Shown here in pieces: positions 23,921 through 36,043 of a DNA stretch of 53,089 nucleotides. This DNA is from Rhizophagus sp. LPA8_4_AMF (Eukaryota > Glomeromycota > Glomeromycetes > Glomerales > Glomeraceae). Where the stretch lies: NCBI GenBank assembly GCA_021464525.1, contig JADRCO010000112.1, positions 1-53,089 on the forward strand, given 5' to 3'. Under the pieces are notes generated by a model. The model was not told the DNA's origin. It was given only the letters and a program-made list of their open reading frames with translations, and did not search any database. The translations under genes were made by a program, and so were the position numbers. Position 1 is the stretch's first letter. The number at the start of each line of letters is the position of its first letter.

Positions 23921-23925
23921 TATAT
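23921..23925 (+). repeat. Target-site duplication, right copy (TATAT)
   Basis: Directly follows ACTGGG, the right end of the TIR element, and matches 21468-21472. Confidence 0.85.
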
Positions 23926-24273
23926 AAAGAAGCTGCTGAAAAGGGACATATTGATTCTATTAATGATATTGGATATTGTTACCAACATGGAATAGGAAAT
24001 GAAAAAAATGAAATTAAAGCATTTGAATTATACAATAAAGCTGCAGAAAAAGGTCATCTTACTTCAATGAATAATCTTGGAGAATGCTATCAACATGGAA
24101 TAGGAACTGAAAAAAATGAGATTAAAGCATTTGAATTATATTATGAATTAGCTGAAAAAGGCCACATTTATTCAATATATGATCTTGGATATTGCTATGA
24201 GAATGGAATAGGAACTGGAAAAAATGTAATTAAGGCATTTGAATTATATAAGGAATATGAAAATCTATTATAA
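23926..24273 (+). pseudogene. 3' end of the Sel1 array beyond the transposon
   Basis: Begins AAA GAA GCT GCT GAA exactly where the Sel1 codons were interrupted. It carries about three more Sel1 units ([20 protein letters not shown], then [12 protein letters not shown] and [12 protein letters not shown]) and ends at TAA 24271-24273 after an EYENLL tail. This is the natural C-terminus of the kinase-Sel1 protein before the insertion. Confidence 0.8.
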
Positions 24274-24496
24274 TTATTTCTTTGCCTTGCTAATGATAGT
24301 ATTTAATATATATCTTCTTATATAGAACTATTGTAAAGATCAATTCTCTTATTTCAAATATTCTTAATTTAGTGTTGTAATGCAACCAATATCTAGCTAA
24401 TTCTAATGACTTAAAATAGATTAATACTTTAAAATAATAACAACTGAATATTCTAAACCCAGTTACAAAATAAAAACAGGTTTATGTATTAGTGTA

Positions 24497-24547
24497 TCCT
24501 GGCTAATTAGGAATAAGTAAAAATTTTACTATCCCAATTAGCTAGGA
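24497..24547. repeat. 51-bp inverted repeat
   Basis: TCCTGGCTAATTAGGAATA and TATCCCAATTAGCTAGGA form an imperfect hairpin with a short AT loop. It lies about 220 bp downstream of the Sel1 stop, so it may be a foldback remnant or a 3' UTR structure. Confidence 0.45.
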
Positions 24548-24904
24548 CATTCATTATTAAATATATTCATTTCTGACTAAATTTTATCTATCGCGATTTA
24601 AAATTAAATGAACTCATAAGTATTAATTATTTTTTATTAAATTATTCAAAAAGGCACACGAAACTTTTTTAATTGTTCTATTTACTAGTAAATCTTTGCA
24701 ACGTGAATTTATTAGATTGAAGATATTTGGAATCTATATGTCCCTACGTGTTACTACTGTTTTCAACTTTATATGCCATGATTTGAATATTATAGTATAT
24801 TTGAATTATCTAATAACAAAAGAATCAAAGTAAATGCATTCATTTAATTTTCTTATAGTGTTTATTTTATATACTACAAATATTTTTTTTTAAATTAAAT
24901 TTAA

Positions 24905-25082
24905 TGATAGTGAGGCTGGTAGCGTTATCATTTTCTGCCACTAATATATCAGCGCCTTGTATAACTTGGCCATGTTAATGGAAATTAAAGGCTCTTTTTC
25001 TTACTACTGTCGTTAAAGCTTTTAGAACTGTTGACATCTGATGCAGTACATTATTATATTGTTGTGTCATTGCTAAGTTCAC
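24905..25082 (-). pseudogene. Possible gene fragment
   Basis: On the minus strand the stretch reads NLAMTQQYNNVLHQMSTVLK then ALTTVVRKRAF, a stop, and GADILVAENDN. The composition is protein-like and GC-richer than the surroundings. No family recognised; it could be a retroelement or accessory-gene remnant. Confidence 0.3.
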
Positions 25083-27303
25083 ATGAAAAATAAATTCACA
25101 ATAACCAAAACTAAATTAAACGAGATATGCCATTATGAAAAAAAATTCACTATAAAAGAATAACAAGTTACATATATAATTTTTATGATATGACCACAAA
25201 GATTCCCTTGAGAACCAAAATAAAACTTTTGTTTTTATTTTGTTCATTGTAAAATAAGGCCGTAATTTAAAATAGCTGATAAAAAGAGTATTTAGATTAA
25301 GTAGAACTTGAGCTCAATTCAAGTAAAGCGAGTCAGTTGACTCATTAAGTTAAGACTCGAGTTAAGTCAAAGTCATAAATTTTTTATAATATTTGCCAAC
25401 CCCTCCTCATTATTTTCTTTGTAGGCTGACATTACGATAGTTCTGGCCAGCATTATCAACCCGCATCCAAAAAAACTCTCGAGTGTGATGAATTTACACG
25501 AGTGCGAGTTCAAGCTCCGAAATAAAGTCTATGACATGTATGCTTAAGAAGGTTCTTCTATTAATATTCTATTAATACCAGTCTTGGAATCACTGCTGCT
25601 TGTAAGTTGTAAAGTTTGTAACAACTAGCTTAAAAAATCGTTTTAAGCGTGACACAGCAATAAAAACATTTTAAGTAACAAAAAAAATTATTTCAATCAC
25701 AGTTTTGAATTATGTTACGTCTAGAGGTAGTGATAGTTCAGTCGCATAAAAATAGGTAATGAACTAAGTGATGAATGAACACGCCCCAGCAAGCTCCTAT
25801 CTAATATTTCATAAACATGAAATTTAAGCAATAATACCTAAATAAGTGGAGATGATGGAGTTGACTCTATTCACCGTTTTTTATTTAGTTGTTGTTAATT
25901 ACTATGCGAATTCTATTTGAAATTAGACGTACGAAGAGGGCTTAAAACATAAACTTTTCTATTTTTAAATTTATTTCCGAGGATGAAAAGTATACACACA
26001 TTCACACACGTTCTAATATTTTTCACAAACTATTAAACCAAATGTAATTTTACTAGTATACACATTTGGTAAATAATTCTAAAATTTTAATGTAGTGTAC
26101 TTGATGTATTAATGTGGCAATATTTAATAATAAATATGGAATTTACTTTCTTATTTCAAACTGAAGATTAACGTTAATAAACTGAAGTCATAAATCTAAA
26201 CTATGTAAAGAATATTATTAATATCAAGAAATCAATAAAAAAACAAGTTATCTTTTAAAAAAAATATTAGCGAACTTAACTGTTAAATACAAATAATTTA
26301 TTTAATTAATTTTGTATATTAAACAAACAAATCGGCAAGAAAAATTTTAAATTTTATATATGATCATTTTTATAGTGACGCGTTATAATTATTATACATC
26401 GTTTTATTATACATCGTTTTAATTTTATATTAATATTTAACCATCAAATGTTGTTGGTGAAAATATTTGTTATCAAACATGCTCATAATATGTATTATTT
26501 CTATAAGGATCGTTTGTTTGGTGTTTCTTAATTACCATAAGCACACGATCCGAAAATATTTACAGTTCTCGAGTGGGCGTAAACGAAACGCAAGATTACA
26601 TGAGCAATCTCGTGGAAGTAGTTCTTCGATCCGGATAGAAACCGATCCGGATTTGGGATTGGGTGTACATATAAATTTTTCTGACTACTGACGGACTAAA
26701 TGACGATAGTTTAATATAATTCGTATAGCATTCCAAAATATTTGTTAACAGAAAACTTCCCAAAATAATCATTGCTGTTATTTTATGCTAATATTTATTT
26801 CTTAAGTTAGTTAATTTTTTAGCAGATTTCAATTTTATATTACTTCTTTTTCGAAATTGTTCCAACTTAAACTAATCCTAATTCTCCAAGAGACTCTCTA
26901 TTATTATACATTTTATTTAATAATATTTTAAGAATGAGTGAGATACGTTAATAAACAGTTAGGTTGAAATAGTTAAGATTAAACTAAAAAAATCTTTTAT
27001 GTAAAAATTTATTTTTTCCTATGCTAATTTTTATCGAAACACTATTTTTAAAGCTAGAGGATGAGGTGTCTTATTGCTTCATTGGATAAAAAAACATTCA
27101 CAATAAATACAGTTTTAAATAAATTTAACAAATTTATTTTAATAAAAGAATTTTTTAAATAAAAATCAAAATCGGCCAGATAGTTTGATAATTTCTAATC
27201 ATTCATTTATTTAAATTATTAAATTTAAACATTATTTTTTTTTTAAAAAAAAAAATTGCTAATAAATATCTTTAAAATCATATGTCTATTTAATTTGGAC
27301 ATC

Positions 27304-27356
27304 CCAGATTTTTTTTAAAAAAATCTGGACATTAAACAATCAATTAAGTTGAATCT
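27304..27356. mobile_element. Half of a Harbinger-like MITE with hairpin
   Basis: CCAGATTTTTTT / AAAAAAATCTGG is a perfect hairpin (27304-27328). It runs into ATCTGGACATTAAACAATC and AATTAAGTTG, which closely matches the right end of the element at 40781-41037. It is probably a degenerate relative. Confidence 0.4.
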
Positions 27357-28349
27357 CAACTTATTATTTTACAGTTTTTATTTATAAAGTTATCTAATTT
27401 AAAAATGGCAATAATTTCAAATAAAAGTGTGGCGAAACACGTTAAAAATACATTAGAACATAAATTATAGTTTAAAAATATAATATATATGTAACAAATC
27501 AAAAATAGTCTTGGTTCATGTAATGTATTAAGGCGTTTTATTTGAGAAAAAATCCATCCGGGTTTCGGTTCAAGCCGGATATTTTTCATTCGGTTTATAG
27601 ACCGGATGAAAACGGGTCAATCCGGATTATTCCGAAAATCACTGCGTGGAGTAAAGTAACAAAAAAATCTGGAAGTTATGATTCTGATATGATAACAAAC
27701 TTTTACATTTTTACAGAATTTAGAGGATTTCTGAAAATATATTTGACGTCGACACAAATGTATTGCGGCTGTACATTAATTCAGTTATAATAACACAAAT
27801 GGGCGTAACGATCAATATGTAATTAATAAATAGTATAATAGTTATTGCGTCAGCCAGAGATCATCTTTGCATCATCACGTGCCGGGTGGACATCCTATCA
27901 CGGTATTACTTTTGCGTAGAATTACTGTATATAGCATTCGTTACACTTCGGAATTAAAAATTCTTATAGCCTATGTGATTGTAAATATATTTATTAATAT
28001 TTAGCCATTGGCAAAAAAATGTCAGTCCATCAAAATCAGCATATTCTGACAAATAACTAATTATTAATCGGATTTTATAAAATATATAATAAAAGAATGT
28101 GAAAAAAATACTCTATTCCGAATATATTTTATCTAATGTATTCATAAGCTAGCACTTCTCAATAAATAAGACAAAGGCACAAAGCGAAATTGAAATTGGT
28201 TGAATACAATTTTATGTGTTAACCAAGAATTATATTTTTTTTTATATTTAATTTAATGTGCTTATCACACTATTTTTACATCTTGATCATCCATACAAAT
28301 TTAACGCATCATTTGAATTTTATAATTCATTTTACTTAAATATTTTGAG

Positions 28350-28541
28350 TATACATGGGGTGAATTAGGTTCAAGCCATGCCGAAATATTACGGCACATT
28401 ACACCAATTCGGCATTACACCGGTGTAATACTATTTTCATATGAATCTTCGAACAAAAAATTTAGGTGTAATATACTGTATTACACCATTACGCGTTACT
28501 AATGTTCCATTTCCTTTTTTTTCTTTAGGGCCCCATGTATA
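28350..28541. mobile_element. 192-bp MITE with 8-bp target duplication
   Basis: TIR TATACATGGGG at both ends, flanked by the 8-bp direct repeat ATTTTGAG (28342-28349 and 28542-28549). The interior repeats TTACGGCA and TTACACC words (AATATTACGGCACATTACACC). An 8-bp duplication fits hAT-type elements. No coding capacity. Confidence 0.7.
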
Positions 28542-28549
28542 ATTTTGAG

Positions 28550-30686
28550 TTAAGGTTTAAACTTCCAAACTTATGATTTTTTTTTCAGAATTCATGGTTT
28601 CAATAGAAATATAAACATAATAATCTGATTTTAAAATAATAAATCGCTAATTCACTCAAAGTCTATTAGTTAATCAGGTAAAGTTCTAATTAAAATTTTG
28701 AATAGAAAATCGTAACTATTTATTATATATCAACATATGTACTTTAATAAAGATGCTTTAAAATAGTATTCTGGCAAAAAAGTAAAATATCAATCTCTTT
28801 CTTTATCTAGTACGACGATAAATCTACGTACGACAAGTACCTGCATTTTTTAGTTTTCAGCCTCTTTGAGATAATATCAAAAAAATCAACATACAGTACG
28901 TTAAATATAAAATTTTCTTACGTAGAAAATATAATTGTCAAGTAAATAAATATATCATAATTACGATATATAAAAGTAAAGTTCATGTTCTGATCCCATA
29001 AAATGACTCATTTAAGGATAAAAAAAAAAAAAAAATTATTGGTCAAGTAATTTATATCAGATATGCAATGTTTTTTAATTACGATTATATTAAAATTAAT
29101 TAGACTTTTTTTTGACAATTAAAAATACTAGAAATATAAATTTGACCAGAGTTGTCAATTTCACCGCGTGAATAAGTCTAGTCATCAGTCATCCCTCGTA
29201 TCATCGTATCATCGTAACATTGTATCATGAGATTTATGTGTAACATAACTTAAACTCATTCCAGCGCGTGAAAGTTATTATAAAAATCGTTTACAATTAA
29301 CATGGTTTAATCCGATTTACAAAATTCCGTCATTTTTTGAGTTGATTGGTGCTTTATTATTGTAAAATTTTTTTATAATTTATTATTTTTATTTTATATG
29401 ATTTATATGAATTTAGTTTGTTTATTTGTTTACATATTCTATACATTCTACGTAGTAAACGCAAAGCATAATTGTATATTTAATGTTGTTTATGTACTGA
29501 CGATAAGCGTGCGTTGAGCATTTCCTTGTTTTAATTATTTTTGTTATATTAATCCGGTCGATCCAATGTGATTAATTTCTGACCAGCCTTAAGAATCCAA
29601 ATTACTATAGTGTTGGCTGACATTATAATCGATTTAATTTAACAACTTCTTTTGATCGTCTCAGATTAAAGAAAAAAAAAATTATTTCTACAAAATATAT
29701 CGATATCGAAATAAAATTTTTTATTATCTTCACCTTTAAAAAAAAAATAAAAAATAAAAAATTTCTTATAAAAAATTGCTTCTGGAATAAAATAAACAAA
29801 TATTGAGTATACTGTAATATATTATACATGCAGTGCATACTCATTTGTGTAATAAATTAATGCAGAAAAATTAAGTGAATGTATATAAAAGGGAAATAAG
29901 AATTATTTCTTTTTATTTCTTCTTTTCTTTTTTATTTTAACGCTTTATGCATATACGTGCATATATATACACTATATACATAGATATTTTTGGAAAGGAT
30001 TTTTTTTTTTTGGTCGTTGTTTGAACGAAGATTGTTCATCATAAAATTCCGTTAATTGTAAAAAAAAAAAATTAGTAAAATATTTATTTTATAGAATTAC
30101 AAGGATCAATATATTAAAGGTCCTTTTTTTTTTCTTTGTTTCATATATCATATTAATTAATGAATTTTCATTAATGCTAATTAATATAATTAATATATAT
30201 TTATTCTTTTTTAAAAAAAAAAAATGAAACCAAAATTTATTTTTTTAATGTTTTACTTCTAAAGAAGGTTTATACAGTTTATTTTTATTAGGTAAGATTA
30301 TACATACGTATTATAAATTTTATTTATCCTATAAAACACCGTAAATCAGACATCGAGTTACAAATAATTTTAATATTTTATCAAAGAAAATTCATTCATA
30401 ACGTATGTATTCCATATTCCTTTCCACGTTTATAAATATTTACTCTTTATTTACATTACCTACTAACTTACTAACCGAATATACGTTTAAAAAAAATTAA
30501 TTGGTAGTATCCGCATAATTAAAAATTCGTGTGACACAAATAAATGGATCACTCATTATTATATAACTATAATATAAATATCGAGTTCATAAGTAATTTC
30601 AAAATACCGTCACTCTTCTGCTGCAAGTGCAAGAACTATCGTTAAAAAAATAATAATATTAATAGATAAAATCAAAAAAAAATATA
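28550..30686. other. Intergenic, no gene seen
   Basis: AT-rich with many homopolymer runs. At 29590-29630 there is a GACCAGCCTTA...GGCTGACATTATA pair of the dispersed GGCC/GGCT family. The segment 30540-30640, with TATA-like words, may hold the promoter of the next gene. Confidence 0.5.
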
Positions 30687-31382
30687 ATGTATATTAAAAA
30701 AACTTGCATAGAAGATAGTAATAGACCAAAAAATGAAAATGATAAAGAAAAACCTTTTTCTTTAATTGTAAAAAGGGAAGAAAAAATTCTTTCTTCCATT
30801 CCTTCAAATATACAAACATATACTACCACTACACTATCATCTACTCCAAGTTCTACAATAAATCCTGGAGGTTCAAATAATTCAAATATATCAAGTATAT
30901 TCTCAGGAAATCATCCATATCACAAATCATTTATAGCCAGTATGATAATATCGATATTAATCGCCGTAATATTTATTGGCTTTATCATAAAGAAATTGGT
31001 CTTTTACAAAATACAAGTTAATCAAGGTCAATTATTAGATTCAATGGCAAGTAGTAGTATAAGTGAATATAGTAGTAATTATGATTTACGATCATCAAAA
31101 TTTAACACAACTTTAACCGAATCCAATCTTGAAAACAATAATTCTTTATTATTAATCGAAATAGAACAACAAAGTAATATTAGTAATATTAATAGCATTA
31201 TTAGCGATGAAACTATTAGCGAAATCACAAATGTAAATTCAAACTTACCTAGCGAAATGATTGATGCATTAAATTATATTCCAAATAATTCTGTTTCGGA
31301 AATTTCTGATGATAATTCTAGTATTGATATAGATTTAGACCTTCCAAATACTGATGTTAATTGGGAAGAATGTATGAAATAG
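30687..31382 (+). CDS. Single-pass membrane protein, Ser/Thr-rich, unknown
   Basis: 231 residues from ATG 30687 to TAG 31380-31382 in one exon. Residues 1-80 are polar, with a Thr/Ser cluster (about 43-57) and Asn-rich stretches with N-glycosylation-type sites. About 82-101 is one strong transmembrane helix (SFIASMIISILIAVIFIGFI) followed by KK. The remaining 130 residues are a low-complexity acidic Ser/Asn/Ile-rich tail ending in WEECMK. By the positive-inside rule the tail would be cytosolic and the Ser/Thr part outside, the layout of a wall-stress-sensor-like or mucin-like protein. No family was recognised, and an upstream exon with a signal peptide cannot be excluded. Downstream is PIG-U on the same strand. 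Confidence 0.65.
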   Translation: MYIKKTCIEDSNRPKNENDKEKPFSLIVKREEKILSSIPSNIQTYTTTTLSSTPSSTINPGGSNNSNISSIFSGNHPYHKSFIASMIISILIAVIFIGFIIKKLVFYKIQVNQGQLLDSMASSSISEYSSNYDLRSSKFNTTLTESNLENNNSLLLIEIEQQSNISNINSIISDETISEITNVNSNLPSEMIDALNYIPNNSVSEISDDNSSIDIDLDLPNTDVNWEECMK

Positions 31383-31724
31383 AATTTTTAAGCATATATT
31401 TTTAAGTCATATGAAGAATCAAAAATTTCTATGACATTGCGTAATACGATTATTAGTAAGCTTCGGATCGATCACCTGACTGTTGATCATTGTATGTCTA
31501 TAAATACCCCTTTTCAAAAAAAAAAAAAAATTTCGAAATTTTTTTTTTCTTTAAATTGTAAATTGTAAATAGTTTTAGAATTTAATAAATCTTTTAAATA
31601 AAAAACCAAATTTTATTGATTAACATTTTTAATAACTATTTTAAACTATTTATAAATTGAATTATCACAAACAATTATTAAATGTGTAATTTATTTTGAT
31701 TCACGATTTTTTTTATCGAAGAAA

Positions 31725-33650
31725 ATGTCGACGAAAAACAAATTTACCGGCGTCCTTATATTTGGTGCCGCTTTTACGGTTCGGCTAATTCTTTTTCAAT
31801 CTTCAAGTATAACAGAAACTTTAGGAAGTCGAGTAGAAATTGTAACCCCCGTAACGAGTTTTACTCGACGTATGTTAATTTCGTATTTATTTATTTATTT
31901 ATTTGAAATTAATTAATTAATTATTTATTTTACTAATAGTTACTGAAGGACTTTATTTATTTGAAAATGGTGTTCCGCCATATGATGGTGGTGCCTTTCA
32001 TCAAGTATGTCATCGTTGTTCATAAGAAAATTTATAAAATTTATAATTAATTTTATTTTTTATTTAAGGCTCCATTATTACTTGCGTTTTTCCAATTACT
32101 TGGTTATTTACCAGCTATTTTTACGAAATTAACGTTTGTATTGATGGATCTCATTTTAGCTTATTGTTTGATGGATATCACTGGAATAAAACAACAACTT
32201 TATTATGATTTTCCTAAACTTGAGATTGAATTGAAAGATAATGCACCGAAAGAAATTGATCCATGGATTGTTGCTGGATTGTATCCTGAAAATATATATA
32301 TATATATTTTTGATTTATTTAAAGATGTTATTTATTACCCTTTCATCTAAAAAAATTTATTTTCTAGTTATTTATTTAATCCATTGACAATCGCATCATG
32401 CCTTTCAAAATCTACGATTATATTTACTAATTTATCAGTAATTCTTGGAATTTATTATTCGCTCAAACGTTTGTAAATAATTAATATATTATATATTATT
32501 CGTTCAAACCCTATTTTAACGAATTTTTATTTGATTTTACAGATAATAAGAGTTATGGAATGTTTTGGATCGCAATGGCAACTTATTTGGGCTTTTATCC
32601 ATTTATGTTGTTTTTACCTTTAATATTAGTTTTCATAAATAACGCTGAATCAAATGGGAAAAATATCAAAGTATGTATTGTCATAATATCAATATGAAAT
32701 ATTTTATTTTCCTAATTTTATTTACTCATTATTTATTTTCATTTTACAGAACGAAATTATTGGTTGTGTTGGATTATTTGTTGTATGGTTAAGTGGATTA
32801 TTAATATTTTCATATTTTCTAGTTGGTTCTTGGGACTTTTTAGGTGCTACGTATGGCGTCATGTAAGAACTTTTCTTGATAATTTCTTCCTTTATTTATT
32901 AAATATTTACTAACTCGTGCCAAAAAAAAAAATTTTTTTTATTTTTTGAAGACTTTTATTGCCAGATTTAACGCCAAATATTGGACTATTTTGGTATTTT
33001 TTTATCGAAATGTTTGATCAATTTAGAAGTTTCTTTTTGGTGGTTTTTCAATTACACGCGTTCGTATTTATGGTACCAGTTTCAATAAAATTTAGGTAAG
33101 ATTTAATAACTATATTAAATATTTTTTTATTATAATCATACTAAATCATTTTTTATTTTAATTTTAAAAGAAAACATTCGTTATTTTCAATTTTTATATT
33201 GAGCGGGATAATGGCAATATTTAAATCATATCCATCAATTGGAGATGCTTCTCTTTATTTGGCGTTTCTTCCAATTTATTCGGAAATAATAAAATGTAAT
33301 TATTTGATTAATTAAATTTTTTTTTTTTTATTTCTTGCTTTTTAAATTTTTTTACTTTAAATTAATACTTAAAACATCCAATGTTTCTCCCTTTACTTTT
33401 TTTTTTTTTAGATATGCGATATAATTTTTTAACAACTAATATATTTTGTTACTGTTCAATATTATCACCAATATTTTATCATTTATGGATATACGCAGGT
33501 AGTGGGAACGCTAATTTTTTTTACGCTATCACTTTAGTTTATACTATTGGTAATATCATTTTATTAGTTGATGCTACCTTTGCTATGTTTAGAAGGGAAT
33601 TTGATATTTGGAATCCTGATCTTAGAAATTATGAAATTATTCAAAAATAA
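31725..33650 (+). CDS. PIGU: GPI transamidase subunit PIG-U (9 exons)
   Basis: Exons 31725-31869, 31940-32004, 32069-32280, 32368-32468, 32543-32670, 32750-32862, 32952-33095, 33171-33295 and 33412-33650 join to 423 residues, close to the family length of about 435. PIG-U (yeast Gab1/Cdc91) is a multi-pass ER membrane subunit of the GPI transamidase that attaches GPI anchors to proteins. Diagnostic segments are [80 protein letters not shown], and [19 protein letters not shown] near the C-terminus. The protein is hydrophobic throughout. All introns are short GT-AG (45-116 bp); the exon 4 donor (GTTTGT) is the weakest. The gene looks intact and is the clearest housekeeping gene here. Confidence 0.96.
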
Positions 33651-33697
33651 TAATAATAATAATAAAAAAAGAAAGAAAATTTAACGTAAATCATAGA

Positions 33698-33835
33698 TAG
33701 ATTATTGTAAAAAAAAAAATAACGTAAAAAAATGTGAATCACGTATATTTTTATAGATTATTGTAAAAAAAAAATAACGTAAAAAAATGTGAAACACGCA
33801 TATTTTTATAGATTATTGTAAAAAAAAAAAATGTA
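33698..33835 (+). repeat. Tandem repeat of about 56 bp, 2.5 copies, 3' of PIG-U
   Basis: TAGATTATTGTAAAAAAAA followed by AACGTAAAAAAATGTGAA.CACG.ATATTTTTA starts at 33698, 33754 and 33809. It lies in the presumed 3' UTR or downstream flank of PIG-U. Confidence 0.75.
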
Positions 33836-33972
33836 ATTTTATATTTAAATAAAATGATTTTGACTTTGTTCATTATAAAAATTTTTTTTTTTTATACAAC
33901 GAAATTTGAAAACATTTTTAAGTGATACACGTAAATAAATTAAAAGCATCACTGCATAACATAAATACAGTA

Positions 33973-34151
33973 TATAGGTGCTGTTAAAATTCTTGAATTA
34001 CGGCAGTAATTACGGCATCGGAGTTACGATATATGTCGAAATTATTCAAATGCCATGACCACGGCATTGCAGCATTACGGAATAAGAGTAATTAATTTCG
34101 CAGACGTGCCGGTCGTGCCGTACTCGTATTACAATTTCGACAGCACCTATA
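33973..34151. mobile_element. 179-bp MITE-like element
   Basis: Ends TATAGGTGCTGT(TA/CG)AAATT are inverted repeats (33973-33991 and 34133-34151). The interior is made of TTACGGCA / ACGGCATTGCAGCATTACGG and GTGCCGGTCGTGCCG words. The near-palindrome ATACAGTAT flanks both sides. No clear target duplication, no coding capacity. Confidence 0.6.
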
Positions 34152-34289
34152 GCATTAAATACAGTATATTAAATTTTTGATGATCGTTAGTGAGATTATT
34201 TTCTGTATTGTTCAGGGCAAAAGGGAAATAATTACTGAATCACCTCGATCACGAAAATATGGAATTATAAATATAAGATCCTACCAAAA

Positions 34290-34392
34290 GTTACAATCAC
34301 GTGACTTTTACCTGCATTAACACTAGAAGTGAAAGGTGACAAATAATGTGTGACGAAAAATTTTCACCTTATATATTTCACGTGACTGTAAC
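34290..34392. mobile_element. 103-bp foldback with CACGTG ends
   Basis: GTTACA(A/G)TCACGTGA at 34290-34304 and its complement at 34378-34392 enclose partly complementary sequence (AAGTGAAAGGTGA / TTTTCACCTT). Similar TCACGTGACTTA ends are seen at 36926-37066. Confidence 0.5.
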
Positions 34393-35129
34393 AAATGACG
34401 TGATGTTGATTATTTAAACGTAAAATTGACCTACATTTAACTATTATTTTATATATTTATAAATGTTTTTCCGTTGCTTTATTATCAATATACGATTTAA
34501 TTTTTTAAAATATAAAATATAAATCTAAAATAGAATTATTAAGAGATAAATAGTAATTTAGCGCTTGAATCCTGATTGTATGGTTTTTTGGATGAAAGTT
34601 AATTTTTATAATTTTAACTGAACGATGAATTGCAACGGATGTTTTTTTTGGTGATACCATTGAATCAATGGATCAGCTGTTCGCTAAACATCCAAAAAAT
34701 AATAATTCAACAATTGATTCACTAATCTAAAAAATTTATTAAAAATTATTTAAACCATTATTTTTGCTGTGGCTTTTTTTCGAATTTTTAATCATGAAAA
34801 TAAAATTTGTTTATTCTTCAATATTATTTAATAACATGTGGTTAAAATACTATTTTCAATATCTTTTAATTTTCATAAGCAGAATATTACTTAAAAATAC
34901 TTCACGTTAGCAATGTTAATAATAATAATGTGCATATCTATTTTTTTTTTTATTGTAAGAAAATTTCAAGTATAGAAGACATTAAAATTTTAATAAATAT
35001 AAATTCCATAAGTTAATGAAATATATATATTTATTTATCATTATTTCACTATATTTCATCCTCATACTTTTATAAATTAGCACGTATTTATTAATGTATA
35101 CAGGGAACTCATCATTTTTAATGTAAATC
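34393..35129. other. Intergenic, partly duplicated elsewhere in the window
   Basis: No gene. The words ATTTTAACTGAACG (about 34610) and AAGAAAATTTCAAG (about 34958) recur in the same order of context at 47465 and 46500, suggesting old segmental copies of flanking DNA. Confidence 0.4.
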
Positions 35130-35880
35130 CAAAAAGCAATCATGGAATGACTATATTAGTTAGAGCTCAGAAGAATTTGATGTATCTTGAACAGAATAAT
35201 GATTTTGAAAGATATTGATTTTACATATGATTTTTATAAAGAAATTCTTCTTGAATTAGAAAAAAAAGACAAATATTCTTAATCATTTAAAAATATTCTT
35301 ACAATATGTGGATAATTTTGAAAACTCATTACTGTTACTGAAAAAGGTACTCACAAAACTTCATAAACTAAAAACATTAGTAAAGTGATTTTAGTATTTT
35401 TGGAGCGAGAACAAGTGAAAATGTTGTTCTTTAATAATCTTTGAAATCCTCTATATATAATTGAAAATAGTATATTATAAAGATAATTTTAGTGAAAACA
35501 TTCTCATTTTCACTCGTAAAATTAATGTGAATTGTCCTTTAATTCTTTAATTGAATATTATATTACTTAAATTTCATCTTCGAAAGATTATTTCATTGAA
35601 TTTGAAAAATTAATAAAAGTTGTCAAAATTTGATGTCATTATATTAATTACATCAAATTTTCATATACAGTACGTTGAAATTGGAGAAAAAAATTTTAGA
35701 AAGTGGAGATGAAATATTAAAAACGTTAATTAGATCAGCACTTAACTAATCTAAGAGAAATTTAATTTTTTAATTTCTTTGGAAGCTTTTGGCTCGATTT
35801 ATAAGAGGAAGATTAAAAAGTTGATTGATAATTATAAAATTGATGGAGTAATTAAAGTTATTATGCAGCCAAATAGGATC
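35130..35880 (+). pseudogene. Decayed F-box/LRR-type gene, C-terminal part
   Basis: Degenerate frames read HGMTILVRAQKNLMYLEQNN, then EKKILESGDEILKTLIRSAL and DNYKIDGVIK, with many stops and frameshifts between. This spacing matches the C-terminal leucine-rich part of the large F-box family of Glomeromycotina (RAQKNL and ILESGEELL blocks). No F-box start is visible. Confidence 0.5.
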
Positions 35881-36043
35881 ATATCATTTTTAACATACTG
35901 ATATTTTCTAGATAAAGTATTTATTGCATAAATATCTTTGATATTTTTGACGCATTACGTTATTTAGATTTTATAGGTAAAATGCCTATTGCTTACTATG
36001 CTTTTTATATGGAATATGATCTTGGACGTCTGCATAATAACAC

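Larger units (their letters stand above)
24274..28341. other. Gene-poor region with scattered repeat fragments
   Basis: No intact gene seen. Contents worth noting are listed separately: a hairpin (24497-24547), a possible gene fragment on the minus strand (24905-25082) and a MITE-like half element (27304-27356). At 25423-25465 there is a GGCTGACATTA / GGCCAGCATTA pair. Near 26629-26655 and 27555-27635 there are runs of ATCCGGAT/CCGGGTT words that recur at 52625-52690. Confidence 0.5.

Noticed and set aside
26467..26691. 74-codon plus-strand frame
   Set aside because: Composition is not gene-like apart from a CCGGAT-rich repeat portion that recurs elsewhere, so it is repeat sequence.
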